Origin: an uncultured Gammaproteobacteria bacterium
GTDB taxonomy: Bacteria; Pseudomonadota; Gammaproteobacteria; Coxiellales; Coxiellaceae
Direction: 5' to 3'
Assembly (NCBI GenBank): GCA_903870185.1
Contig: CAIQCE010000106.1
Location: forward strand, 1 to 12,578
DNA length: 12,578 bases
Shown here one piece after another: positions 6,861 to 12,578 of the stretch (position 1 is its first letter; every line of letters starts with the position of its first letter). Below the pieces are notes generated by a model. The model was not told the origin of the DNA. It was given only the letters and a program-made list of their open reading frames with translations, and did no database searches. Position numbers and translations under genes: made by a program.

Positions 6861-6874
6861 GGACGTACGTCCCC
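6859..6874. repeat. Perfect 16-bp palindrome GGGGACGT/ACGTCCCC
   Basis: GGGGACGT (6859-6866) is followed directly by its reverse complement ACGTCCCC (6867-6874), overlapping the end of the tandem repeat by two bases. There is no T-run after it, so it is not a typical terminator, though it could form a cruciform or a binding site. It lies between glmM and the transporter gene. Confidence 0.7.
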
Positions 6875-6880
6875 CACCCC

Positions 6881-6908
6881 TTGACTAATCAAAGGTTTTC
6901 CATAAGAC
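6881..6908 (+). promoter_or_regulatory. Weak candidate promoter for the amino acid transporter
   Basis: TTGACT (6881-6886) is a good -35 hexamer. The best -10 at normal spacing is TAAGAC (6903-6908, 16-base spacer), which is poor. Its position after the glmM-end palindrome and before the transporter start at 6965 is sensible. Confidence 0.25.
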
Positions 6909-6964
6909 TACGCGTCATCTTAATAGGATATACCTATGTCTTTAATAAAAGGCGAGTTTTAGTA

Positions 6965-8350
6965 ATGGGAAATAAGTCGAGTCTAAGAACTTTAGGTGTT
7001 TTTAGCCTAGTGATGATCACTGTAGGCTCAGTGGACAGCATTCGTAATTTACCCACCACCGCTTTGTTCGGTAGTTCCCTTATTTTCTTTTTTACCTTAG
7101 CAGCTCTTTGCTTTTTATTGCCTGTTGCACTAGTCGTAGCCGAGTTGGGTTCTTCAAGTGAAGAAAGCGGCGGGATTTATGTCTGGGTCAAAGAGGCATT
7201 TGGGATACAAACTGGATTTTTAGCAGTTTGGTTGCAATGGATTGAAAATGTTATTTGGTATCCTACTATTTTATCGTTTGTAGCCGGTACGATTGGTTAT
7301 TTAATTTCCCCTGATCTGGCTACTCATAAAGTGTTTTTAGTGGATGTGATTTTGGCGGCTTTTTGGATTGCAACGGGTATTAATTTATTAGGTATTCGCT
7401 CCTCCGCTTTTTTTAGCGGTTTTTGTACTTTAGTGGGATTAATTGTGCCTATGACGCTAATTATTTTATTAGGGGCGATTTGGGTAGTGACTTCTCGGCA
7501 AGTACAAATTGATTTTTCTTTAGATGCCATTTTTCCACATTTTACCGATTCACATATCTGGGTTGCTTTGACGGGTATCATGCTTTCATTTTGCGGAATG
7601 GAAGTGGCGACTGTGCATGCAGGGGACGTTAGAGATCCTCAGAAGTCCTATCCCGCTGCAATGTTAATTTCCACTTTAATTTTATTGGTAACGTTAATGC
7701 TAGGATCACTTTCCATTGCTACCGTATTGCCTGGTAATCAAATCAGTTTAGTGGCGGGGTTAATGCAGGCTTTTCACGCTTTTTTTGCCGCCTATAATAT
7801 GGAATGGATTTTATCTTTGATTGCGCTGACTCTGGTTATTGGCGGAATGGGAAGTGTAAGCAATTGGATCATTGCCCCTACTCGAGGTCTTTTAGTGGCT
7901 TCTAGAGATGGCAATCTGCCTAAGCATTGTCGAAAAGAAAATCGCTATGGAGCCCCAAGTGTTCTTTTGATTTATCAAGCCGTGATAGTCAGTTTGATCG
8001 CCTTAGTGTTCCTCTTAATGCCTACTGTGAACGGTTCTTATTGGTTGCTAACGGCTCTAGCGGCTCAGCTTTATATGCTGATGTATGTGATATTATTTGC
8101 AGCAGCCATTCGTTTACGTTACAAAAAACGTTCTGTTTCTGGAAAATTTCGAATTCCGGGTGGGAATTGGGGGATTTGGTTGGTTGGTACTCTGGGGATT
8201 ATCGCTTCTTTATTAACGTTTGCATTTGGTTTTATCCCCCCTGACAATATTGAGGTGGGTCAGTTATTGTCTTATGAGATGCTTTTGGTAGGTGGATTGG
8301 TGTTGATGTGTGTGCCACCTTTCATTATGTATCGGTTGTGTAAGGTGTAG
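6965..8350 (+). CDS. APC-superfamily amino acid transporter, GadC-like antiporter
   Basis: This 461-residue inner-membrane protein has about 12 hydrophobic segments and the features of the AA_permease_2 family. TM1 carries VGSVDSIRNLP. TM2 is followed by SSSEESGGIYVWVKEAFG. The next segment has WLQWIENVIWYPTILSFVAG, typical of glutamate/GABA-type antiporters (GadC and relatives). TM6 has FCGMEVATVHAGDVRDPQKSYPAAM. The likely substrate is an amino acid exchanged for another amino acid or its amine, but the sequence does not fix which. It ends soon after the last TM and lacks the cytoplasmic C-plug of E. coli GadC (511 residues). I chose the ATG at 6965 over the upstream TTG at 6881 because a GGCGAG ribosome site lies eight bases before it and family proteins start this way. 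Its TAG stop falls on the GTAG of a REP remnant, so the 3' end may have been shaped by a REP insertion. Confidence 0.85.
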   Translation: MGNKSSLRTLGVFSLVMITVGSVDSIRNLPTTALFGSSLIFFFTLAALCFLLPVALVVAELGSSSEESGGIYVWVKEAFGIQTGFLAVWLQWIENVIWYPTILSFVAGTIGYLISPDLATHKVFLVDVILAAFWIATGINLLGIRSSAFFSGFCTLVGLIVPMTLIILLGAIWVVTSRQVQIDFSLDAIFPHFTDSHIWVALTGIMLSFCGMEVATVHAGDVRDPQKSYPAAMLISTLILLVTLMLGSLSIATVLPGNQISLVAGLMQAFHAFFAAYNMEWILSLIALTLVIGGMGSVSNWIIAPTRGLLVASRDGNLPKHCRKENRYGAPSVLLIYQAVIVSLIALVFLLMPTVNGSYWLLTALAAQLYMLMYVILFAAAIRLRYKKRSVSGKFRIPGGNWGIWLVGTLGIIASLLTFAFGFIPPDNIEVGQLLSYEMLLVGGLVLMCVPPFIMYRLCKV

Positions 8351-8395
8351 GTTAGTCTCATTGTAGGTTGGTCCCAAGCGCAGCGCGGGCCACAA
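8347..8395 (+). repeat. GTAG-REP remnant and adjacent GTAG-REP
   Basis: GTAGGTTAGTCTCATT (8347-8362) looks like the first half of a REP unit cut short. It is joined directly to a fuller unit at 8363-8395, which has GTAG, then GTTGGTCCC, then AAGCGCAGCGC, then GGGCCAC. The loop is identical to that of the REP at 4361. The stop codon of the transporter gene is part of the remnant's GTAG. Confidence 0.65.
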
Positions 8396-8421
8396 GAATA
8401 GACAACGGGACTGTTTGAAAT

Positions 8422-8458
8422 GTAGGGTGGGCAAAACGAAGTGTGCCGACCAAACAAC
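8422..8458 (+). repeat. GTAG-REP, GGTGGGCA subtype
   Basis: GTAG (8422-8425) is followed by the arms GGTGGGCA (8426-8433) and TGCCGACC (8444-8451), which pair with one mismatch around a 10-base loop. The incomplete element at the right edge (12567-12578) begins with the same bases. AACATATTC (8456-8464) follows, as it does before copy A of the long element. Confidence 0.7.
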
Positions 8459-8500
8459 ATATTCCTTTTAAAAAATTTAAAAATAAAAGAGAACAGACTT

Positions 8501-8573
8501 GGTGGGCTCACCCTGTGTAAAGTTCATCAAGAGTTTAAGCTCAGTGCACTTGCAGGGCTTAGCACCACCCTAC
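8501..8573 (-). repeat. Long inverted REP-like element, copy B
   Basis: The arms GGTGGGCTCACCCTG (8501-8515) and GCAGGGCTTAGCACCACC (8552-8569), then CTAC (8570-8573), match copy A at 4421-4494 almost base for base. The inner loop has diverged while keeping the same length class. The whole gap 8351-8697 contains this REP cluster and then the promoter of the next gene; I see no coding sequence in it. Confidence 0.7.
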
Positions 8574-8616
8574 ACAATTCGATAGTCCTTATTAGATAAC
8601 CCCTCCCGATCAGTTG

Positions 8617-8638
8617 AGGAATATCGCTTTAAATTCCT
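8617..8638. promoter_or_regulatory. Inverted repeat upstream of the Zur-box promoter
   Basis: AGGAAT (8617-8622) and ATTCCT (8633-8638) form a perfect 6-bp inverted repeat around 10 bases, just upstream of the Zur box. It covers the place where a -35 element would be expected. A second regulator site is possible, but the evidence is only symmetry. Confidence 0.25.
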
Positions 8639-8646
8639 TGAATCAT

Positions 8647-8669
8647 GAAATGTTATAATGTAACATTTC
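8647..8669 (+). promoter_or_regulatory. Zur box overlapping an extended -10 promoter
   Basis: The left arm GAAATGTTATA (8647-8657) and right arm TGTAACATTTC (8659-8669) flank a central A. The arms agree at 10 of 11 positions as an inverted repeat. They differ at one base from the known enterobacterial Zur consensus arms GAAATGTTATA / TATAACATTTC. Within it lies TGTTATAAT (8651-8659), a perfect extended -10 element; no good -35 is seen, which fits an extended -10 promoter. Transcription would start near 8666, some 20 bases before the AAGGGG ribosome site of the next gene. Zinc-loaded Zur bound here would block RNA polymerase directly. Confidence 0.85.
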
Positions 8670-8697
8670 CGGATTGTTTTCAATCAAGGGGTTTATA

Positions 8698-10539
8698 ATG
8701 TCCAGATCGTCCGGTGTAGAGGCTGCTCATCAGCATAGCCACCATCATCACAATCACAGCCACGCTAACCATGGCGCTCAAGCAACTAGTTTATTTTTTT
8801 CAGTTATCGCAGGTTTTGCCATCGGCTTTATTACTTTTGCATCTGTTTTATATGTCTTTCCTCAGCTGGGTTTGTTGATTGCCATTATTGCAGGTATTGC
8901 CGGCGGTTTTACTGAGGGTGAGGTGTTTTTAGGGGCTATGGGATCTTCTGTTCAGCAGATCATGAGGGGCCCTTATCGAAGTTTGAAGCGGGCCTTTCTT
9001 AAAAAAGTGTTGATGGAAAAGCTAGGAAAAGCGGTATTTTTGGATTTAAGTGAAGAGATGCAAGAAGCTGCAATTGATGAGCTGATGTCAGAAATGGATG
9101 CTGCCATCCTTTCTGACTCATTAACGATTCAAGGATTTAAGTTTGAAAAGAAAGAGTTATTGCAACTTAAAGCCCAAATGAAACGAAAATCTCGCTGGCT
9201 GACGCTGGCAATGATTGTGGTGATAGGAACCGGTATTGGTTTTGGTGCTATTACTTTAACGGATACCGTTACGTCACTTTTTGCATTTTCATCGAGCTTA
9301 GCTCCTGCATTGGTTTATTCACTCGCCGCTTTTATCGCAATTGTAGCCTCAATTACTTATGGATTGATGATGTATTCCATGTGGGCGAAGCAATTGGAAG
9401 GCAATTTTTTTTCAAAAATATGGGAAAAATTAAAATCTACTTTTATGCCTAAAAAACCTTTTTCAGAATCTACGCGCTGGGAGATTGCAGCTCATTGTGT
9501 TCATTGCACACTGAAACTAATCGGGATATTGGGCATCATTGCACTTTCTCTAGTCGTGACGATTGCGATTGCTGGTGCTTGGTTGAATGCAGGTGCTCAA
9601 TGTTTTAGTTTTTTTGCAATGGGTTCATTTGGAAGTTTAGTTCCTTCAGCGCTGATTGGTAGCACTGTTTTGATTTGGGTTTTCTATGTGCCGATGACTT
9701 TTATTTTTACTGCGAAAAATAGTTTGCGCTCTGCGAAGAAAATTGCAAAGAAATTTATTTCATCGATTAAATACCTGTTTGGAAAGGGATGGAAGTGGAT
9801 TAAAGAACTCAGGAAACGAGAAAAATGGTGGCAATTTTTCAATCCATTTCGTTGGCTCTCTGTGGCGCTCACTAAAGTGGCAGGCATGTCATTGCTGTTG
9901 TTGCATGTATTGGCGATTGGGGTGATTGCAGGGCCAGGAGTGGGTGAGCTGACTATCATTCCAATGACAGCGATTGTAGCGACTTTATTAGCCGCATTGG
10001 TGGAATTCTTGGGCGATTTTCATTTTATAGTGCCTGATAATAAGCTCAAAGCGGGTGCGGATGCAGCGGATAAATCTGAGCCTCACTATCAAATTCATGA
10101 TTATAGTAAATTGAGTTATCTGAAAATTTTCTTCAGCTTGCCGATGATTATCAAATTAGATGATCATGAAGAGCACGATCACTGTCATGATCACAATCAC
10201 CGCGATATTGCAGGTTATCTGATGTTTTATTTAACATTGCCGTTTCAGCTTATCGGTTTTGGGGTACATTGTATCGGTGTTGAGTCATCTAAGAGAGTGA
10301 GTTTTATTAGCTATTTGCGTTTTGAAACGAATAAGCCAACTGATTCAGCTGCTCTTGTACCTACAAGTGATCAATCTTCAGCTTTAGATAAGCAAAGAAG
10401 AAGTGTTTCGGATTTGGATGTGGATGTGAATGTGAAGAGAGCTCTTCTAAAGCCTGAGTTTCATTTGCAAGAGGCAGCCAATCAAACTGAAGTTGTTCCT
10501 AATCCGTTAGCAGCTGTTGCTTTAGCAGCTACAAAATAA
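8698..10539 (+). CDS. Unrecognised histidine-rich multi-pass membrane protein, Zur-controlled
   Basis: I do not recognise this 613-residue protein. It has about nine hydrophobic segments (about 31-54, 57-73, 168-190, 201-225, 272-296, 310-335, 394-416, 419-443 and 505-528). Residues 11-25 hold nine histidines, and residues 490-501 hold six histidines plus Cys496. HCVHC (266-270) lies at the membrane edge before TM5. The charged loops 75-166, 226-265 and 336-393 are strongly basic or mixed, so by the positive-inside rule they and the histidine clusters probably face the cytoplasm. It shows no CDF or ZIP signature in the TMs, no ATPase motif and no signal peptide. The last 85 residues are polar. 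AAGGGG six bases upstream supports this ATG. The Zur box before it and zur 21 bp after it point to a role under zinc starvation: uptake, release from stores, or zinc buffering. The function is inferred only from context and metal-binding residues. Confidence 0.85.
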   Translation: MSRSSGVEAAHQHSHHHHNHSHANHGAQATSLFFSVIAGFAIGFITFASVLYVFPQLGLLIAIIAGIAGGFTEGEVFLGAMGSSVQQIMRGPYRSLKRAFLKKVLMEKLGKAVFLDLSEEMQEAAIDELMSEMDAAILSDSLTIQGFKFEKKELLQLKAQMKRKSRWLTLAMIVVIGTGIGFGAITLTDTVTSLFAFSSSLAPALVYSLAAFIAIVASITYGLMMYSMWAKQLEGNFFSKIWEKLKSTFMPKKPFSESTRWEIAAHCVHCTLKLIGILGIIALSLVVTIAIAGAWLNAGAQCFSFFAMGSFGSLVPSALIGSTVLIWVFYVPMTFIFTAKNSLRSAKKIAKKFISSIKYLFGKGWKWIKELRKREKWWQFFNPFRWLSVALTKVAGMSLLLLHVLAIGVIAGPGVGELTIIPMTAIVATLLAALVEFLGDFHFIVPDNKLKAGADAADKSEPHYQIHDYSKLSYLKIFFSLPMIIKLDDHEEHDHCHDHNHRDIAGYLMFYLTLPFQLIGFGVHCIGVESSKRVSFISYLRFETNKPTDSAALVPTSDQSSALDKQRRSVSDLDVDVNVKRALLKPEFHLQEAANQTEVVPNPLAAVALAATK

Positions 10540-10560
10540 TTTAGAGGGAGCATAAAAAAG

Positions 10561-11013
10561 ATGGCTCAAATAATGAATAAAAAATTAGCTCAAGTAGAGA
10601 GCTGGTGCGTGCAACACTGTATTCGTTTGACGCCTTTAAGGCTCGGGGTCTTGGCTTTAATTATTCAGAGTTCTTCAGCGATCGGCGCTTATGAAATTTT
10701 ACGTTTACTGAGACAGACGAAGACCAAGGCCGAGGCTACGACTGTTTATCGAGTATTAGAATTCCTAATCGATCATCATTTGATTCATCGAGTTGAATCA
10801 TTGAATGCCTATGTGCCTTGTTCTCATTTTGATGATCAACATCACAGTCAATTTTTACTCTGTAAGAAATGTGGGGTCTCTTCAGAAATTTCAGATCATG
10901 GGGTCATTCAAGCGATCCAAGAATGTTTGAAGACTCAAGGATTCACGATCGAACATGGAATTACTGAAATTCGGGGACTATGTTATAGTTGCAGTTCTCA
11001 AGCAATAGCGTAA
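10561..11013 (+). CDS. zur: Zinc uptake regulator Zur (Fur family)
   Basis: Zur is a dimeric repressor that binds operators when zinc is plentiful. The 150-residue protein has the Fur-family winged helix at residues 1-82 (RLTPLRLGVL, GAYEILRLLR, TTVYRVLEFL) and a dimerisation domain after it. Ligands matching E. coli Zur are all present: His76, Cys87, His95 and Glu109 for the regulatory site, and Cys101, Cys104, Cys141 and Cys144 for the structural site. The segment HRVESLNAYVPC closely resembles KVESTNSYVLC of Zur rather than Fur. It lacks the His-rich C-terminal tail of the 171-residue E. coli protein. ATG 10561 follows AGGGAG by 10 bases; ATG 10573 is too far. It sits 21 bp after the histidine-rich membrane gene and 9 bp before purE, so it is probably autoregulated through the Zur box at 8647. 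Confidence 0.95.
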   Translation: MAQIMNKKLAQVESWCVQHCIRLTPLRLGVLALIIQSSSAIGAYEILRLLRQTKTKAEATTVYRVLEFLIDHHLIHRVESLNAYVPCSHFDDQHHSQFLLCKKCGVSSEISDHGVIQAIQECLKTQGFTIEHGITEIRGLCYSCSSQAIA

Positions 11014-11022
11014 GGGAATTCT

Positions 11023-11514
11023 ATGCAAGCGATAGTTGGAATTATTATGGGCTCAAAATCCGATTGGGCTACGATGGAAGATACCGCGTTAACTTTGAAA
11101 TCTTTAAATATCCCGTTTGAAACACAAATTGTATCGGCTCACCGAACTCCTGAATTAATGACGGATTATGCAAAATCAGCAGAATCACGCGGCTTAAAGC
11201 TGATTATTGCAGGTGCCGGTGGGGCGGCTCATTTGCCTGGAATGATTGCCTCTCATACGATACTGCCTGTCTTAGGCGTCCCTGTGAGTTCAGCTGCTTT
11301 AAATGGATTGGATTCCTTATTATCAATCGTTCAGATGCCAGGTGGTGTTCCAGTCGGAACGATGGCGATTGGAAAAGCCGGTGCTATCAATGCGGCCTTA
11401 TTAGCTGCTTCTATTTTAGCGTTAAATGATGCTTCGATTCGAAAGGCTTTGGCAGAATTTCGTAAGCGACAAACTGATCGAGTATTGGCAGAGCCTAAGC
11501 CAGGTGGTGATTGA
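11023..11514 (+). CDS. purE: N5-carboxyaminoimidazole ribonucleotide mutase PurE (class I)
   Basis: PurE moves the carboxyl group of N5-CAIR to carbon 4 to give CAIR in purine synthesis. Its 163 residues fit the class I bacterial enzyme. Visible motifs are GIIMGSKSDW (Ser11, Asp14), VSAHRTPE with the catalytic His40, IAGAGGAAHLPGMIAS, and PVGTMAIGKAGAINAALLAA. The presence of purK directly after it confirms the class I mutase route through N5-CAIR. It starts nine bases after the zur stop, with AGGGA six to nine bases upstream of the ATG. No separate promoter is obvious, so it is likely co-transcribed with zur. Confidence 0.97.
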   Translation: MQAIVGIIMGSKSDWATMEDTALTLKSLNIPFETQIVSAHRTPELMTDYAKSAESRGLKLIIAGAGGAAHLPGMIASHTILPVLGVPVSSAALNGLDSLLSIVQMPGGVPVGTMAIGKAGAINAALLAASILALNDASIRKALAEFRKRQTDRVLAEPKPGGD

Positions 11515-12548
11515 TGCGAGTGGGTGTGATTGGTGGGGGGCAGTTAGCGCAAATGCTAGCTGAGGCTGCCATCCCCATGGGTATTAAACTTCATTTTTTA
11601 GTTCCATCACTCGATTGCCCCGTTTCTCGAGTGGCTGAGGTGGAGGTGGGGGATTACCGAGATCCTGAAGTTTTGCAGGCTTGGGTTTCAGGGTTGGATG
11701 TTCTGACCTATGAATCTGAGAATACTGAAATCTCAGTGCTGGAAAATTTAACACTTAAAATTCATCCACCTCTGCAAGCACTTAAGATCACTCAAGATCG
11801 ATATCAAGAAAAGTCATTTGCAAATGCTCTTCAAATTCCTACTGCACCCTTTAAGCTGATTGATTCTTTCCATACATTAAAATTAGCCGTAGAAACCTTA
11901 GGTTTTCCTACAGTGCTGAAAACTTGTAGAGGTGGTTATGATGGAAAAGGTCAGTTTGTACTCAATAATGAAGCTGATTTAGAGCCAGCTTGGAATGCTT
12001 TATCTTTGGCTGGAACTTGTGTGCTCGAATCTTTTTTAAAATTTGATAGAGAGTTATCGTTGATAGGGGTTCGTAGTGAGCAAGGGGAGGTGACTTATTA
12101 CCCACTTATTGAGAATCACCATTCAGCGGGAATATTGCGTGAATCTAAAGCCCCCTTTGACGATCCTCAGTTGGAAAATTTAGCTCAACTTTATGCTGGC
12201 AAAATGATGGATGCTTTGAATTATGTAGGGGTGATTTGTTTGGAGTTTTTCCAACAAGGCGAGCAGTTGATTTTGAATGAAGTAGCGCCACGAGTTCATA
12301 ACTCTGGACATTGGACCATTGAGGGGGCTACGACTTCCCAGTTTGAAAATCATCTTCGAGCCATATTGGGTTTGAAATTAGGTTCGACTGAGTCCCGTGG
12401 GTCTTCCAAAATGATTAATTACATTGGTGAGTGGCCTGCTGATCGTCCAGTCCGTGAGGGCTATTATTGGCATGATTACGGGAAGGAGCCGAAGGTGGGG
12501 CGGAAGTTGGGACATTTGACGATTGTGAGTGGTAAATGGTATGTATAA
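11514..12548 (+). CDS. purK: N5-carboxyaminoimidazole ribonucleotide synthase PurK, short C-terminus
   Basis: PurK uses ATP and bicarbonate to make N5-CAIR from AIR, feeding PurE. It is an ATP-grasp enzyme: the N-terminal GVIGGGQLAQML (4-15), the ATP-binding loop RGGYDGKGQ (GGYDGKGQ at 140-147), and LNEVAPRVHNSGHWT with Asn255, Glu256 and His262 are all visible. ATG 11514 overlaps the purE TGA stop as TGATG and has AGGTGG six bases upstream, so translation is probably coupled. The TTG at 11511 is less likely. The protein ends at HLTIVSGKWYV, 11 residues after the conserved GRK.G motif, while E. coli PurK has about 28 more. The stretch after the stop (12549-12566) does not continue the protein, and a REP element begins at 12567. 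All catalytic motifs are present, so it is probably active. Confidence 0.95.
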   Translation: MRVGVIGGGQLAQMLAEAAIPMGIKLHFLVPSLDCPVSRVAEVEVGDYRDPEVLQAWVSGLDVLTYESENTEISVLENLTLKIHPPLQALKITQDRYQEKSFANALQIPTAPFKLIDSFHTLKLAVETLGFPTVLKTCRGGYDGKGQFVLNNEADLEPAWNALSLAGTCVLESFLKFDRELSLIGVRSEQGEVTYYPLIENHHSAGILRESKAPFDDPQLENLAQLYAGKMMDALNYVGVICLEFFQQGEQLILNEVAPRVHNSGHWTIEGATTSQFENHLRAILGLKLGSTESRGSSKMINYIGEWPADRPVREGYYWHDYGKEPKVGRKLGHLTIVSGKWYV

Positions 12549-12566
12549 CTCCATGCTATCTATCAT

Positions 12567-12578
12567 GTAGGGTGGGCA
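12567..12578 (+). repeat. Start of a GTAG-REP, cut by the window edge
   Basis: GTAGGGTGGGCA is identical to the first 12 bases of the REP at 8422. It lies 19 bases after the purK stop and is cut off by the right edge. Confidence 0.55.

Noticed and set aside
6881..6964. 28-residue upstream extension of the APC transporter from a TTG
   Set aside because: The ATG at 6965 has a better ribosome site and matches the family N-terminus; the TTG is more plausibly part of a -35 box.
7927..8244. Plus-strand open frame of 105 codons inside the transporter gene
   Set aside because: It is a shifted-frame shadow of a clear membrane transporter; it has no initiation signal of its own.
8272..8511. Minus-strand open frame of 79 codons across the transporter end and REP cluster
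   Set aside because: It consists mainly of translated REP palindromes and antisense sequence.
8698..10539. Assignment of the His-rich protein to CDF or ZIP zinc transporters
   Set aside because: His-rich loops are similar, but the number and length of membrane segments differ and the HxxxD or HxxxE metal sites of those families are not visible within the TM segments.

Overview
The window looks like a moderately AT-rich gammaproteobacterial chromosome segment. The best evidence is the conserved block yhbY (divergent) / rlmE-ftsH-folP-glmM, which has the same order in E. coli and many relatives, plus a Zur regulator and a Zur operator of the gammaproteobacterial type. A GadC-like amino acid antiporter and dispersed GTAG-type REP palindromes would fit the Legionella/Coxiella side of the class, but that placement is a low-confidence inference.

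Layout. Positions 1-1102 (minus strand) hold most of an MBOAT O-acyltransferase of the AlgI/DltB type; its C-terminus runs off the left edge. Next on the minus strand is yhbY (1228-1590), a CRM-domain ribosome-associated protein with an added Lys/Ala tail. Divergent from it run rlmE (1713-2339), ftsH (2400-4349, TTG start), folP (from 4536, with unusual substrate loops) and glmM (5476-6831). The usual partners downstream of glmM (secG, tpiA) are absent. In their place are a 7-bp tandem repeat, a 16-bp palindrome and an APC-family amino acid transporter (6965-8350). The gap 8351-8697 holds several REP elements followed by a promoter.

The most interesting region is 8647-11013. A nearly perfect Zur box overlaps an extended -10 promoter directly upstream of an unrecognised membrane protein of 613 residues. 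This protein has two histidine-rich clusters and an HCVHC motif, and its gene is followed 21 bp later by zur itself with all its zinc ligands. purE and purK follow with tiny spacings, so zinc starvation may also raise expression of two purine synthesis enzymes. The simplest reading is an autoregulated zinc-starvation operon whose first gene is a candidate new zinc transporter, buffer or sensor.

REP elements with a GTAG head and an imperfect palindrome occur at four intergenic sites (about 1181, 4361-4494, 8347-8573 and the right edge at 12567). Two of these are composite clusters of similar design. There are no tRNA or rRNA genes, CRISPR arrays, or recognisable transposase genes in the window.
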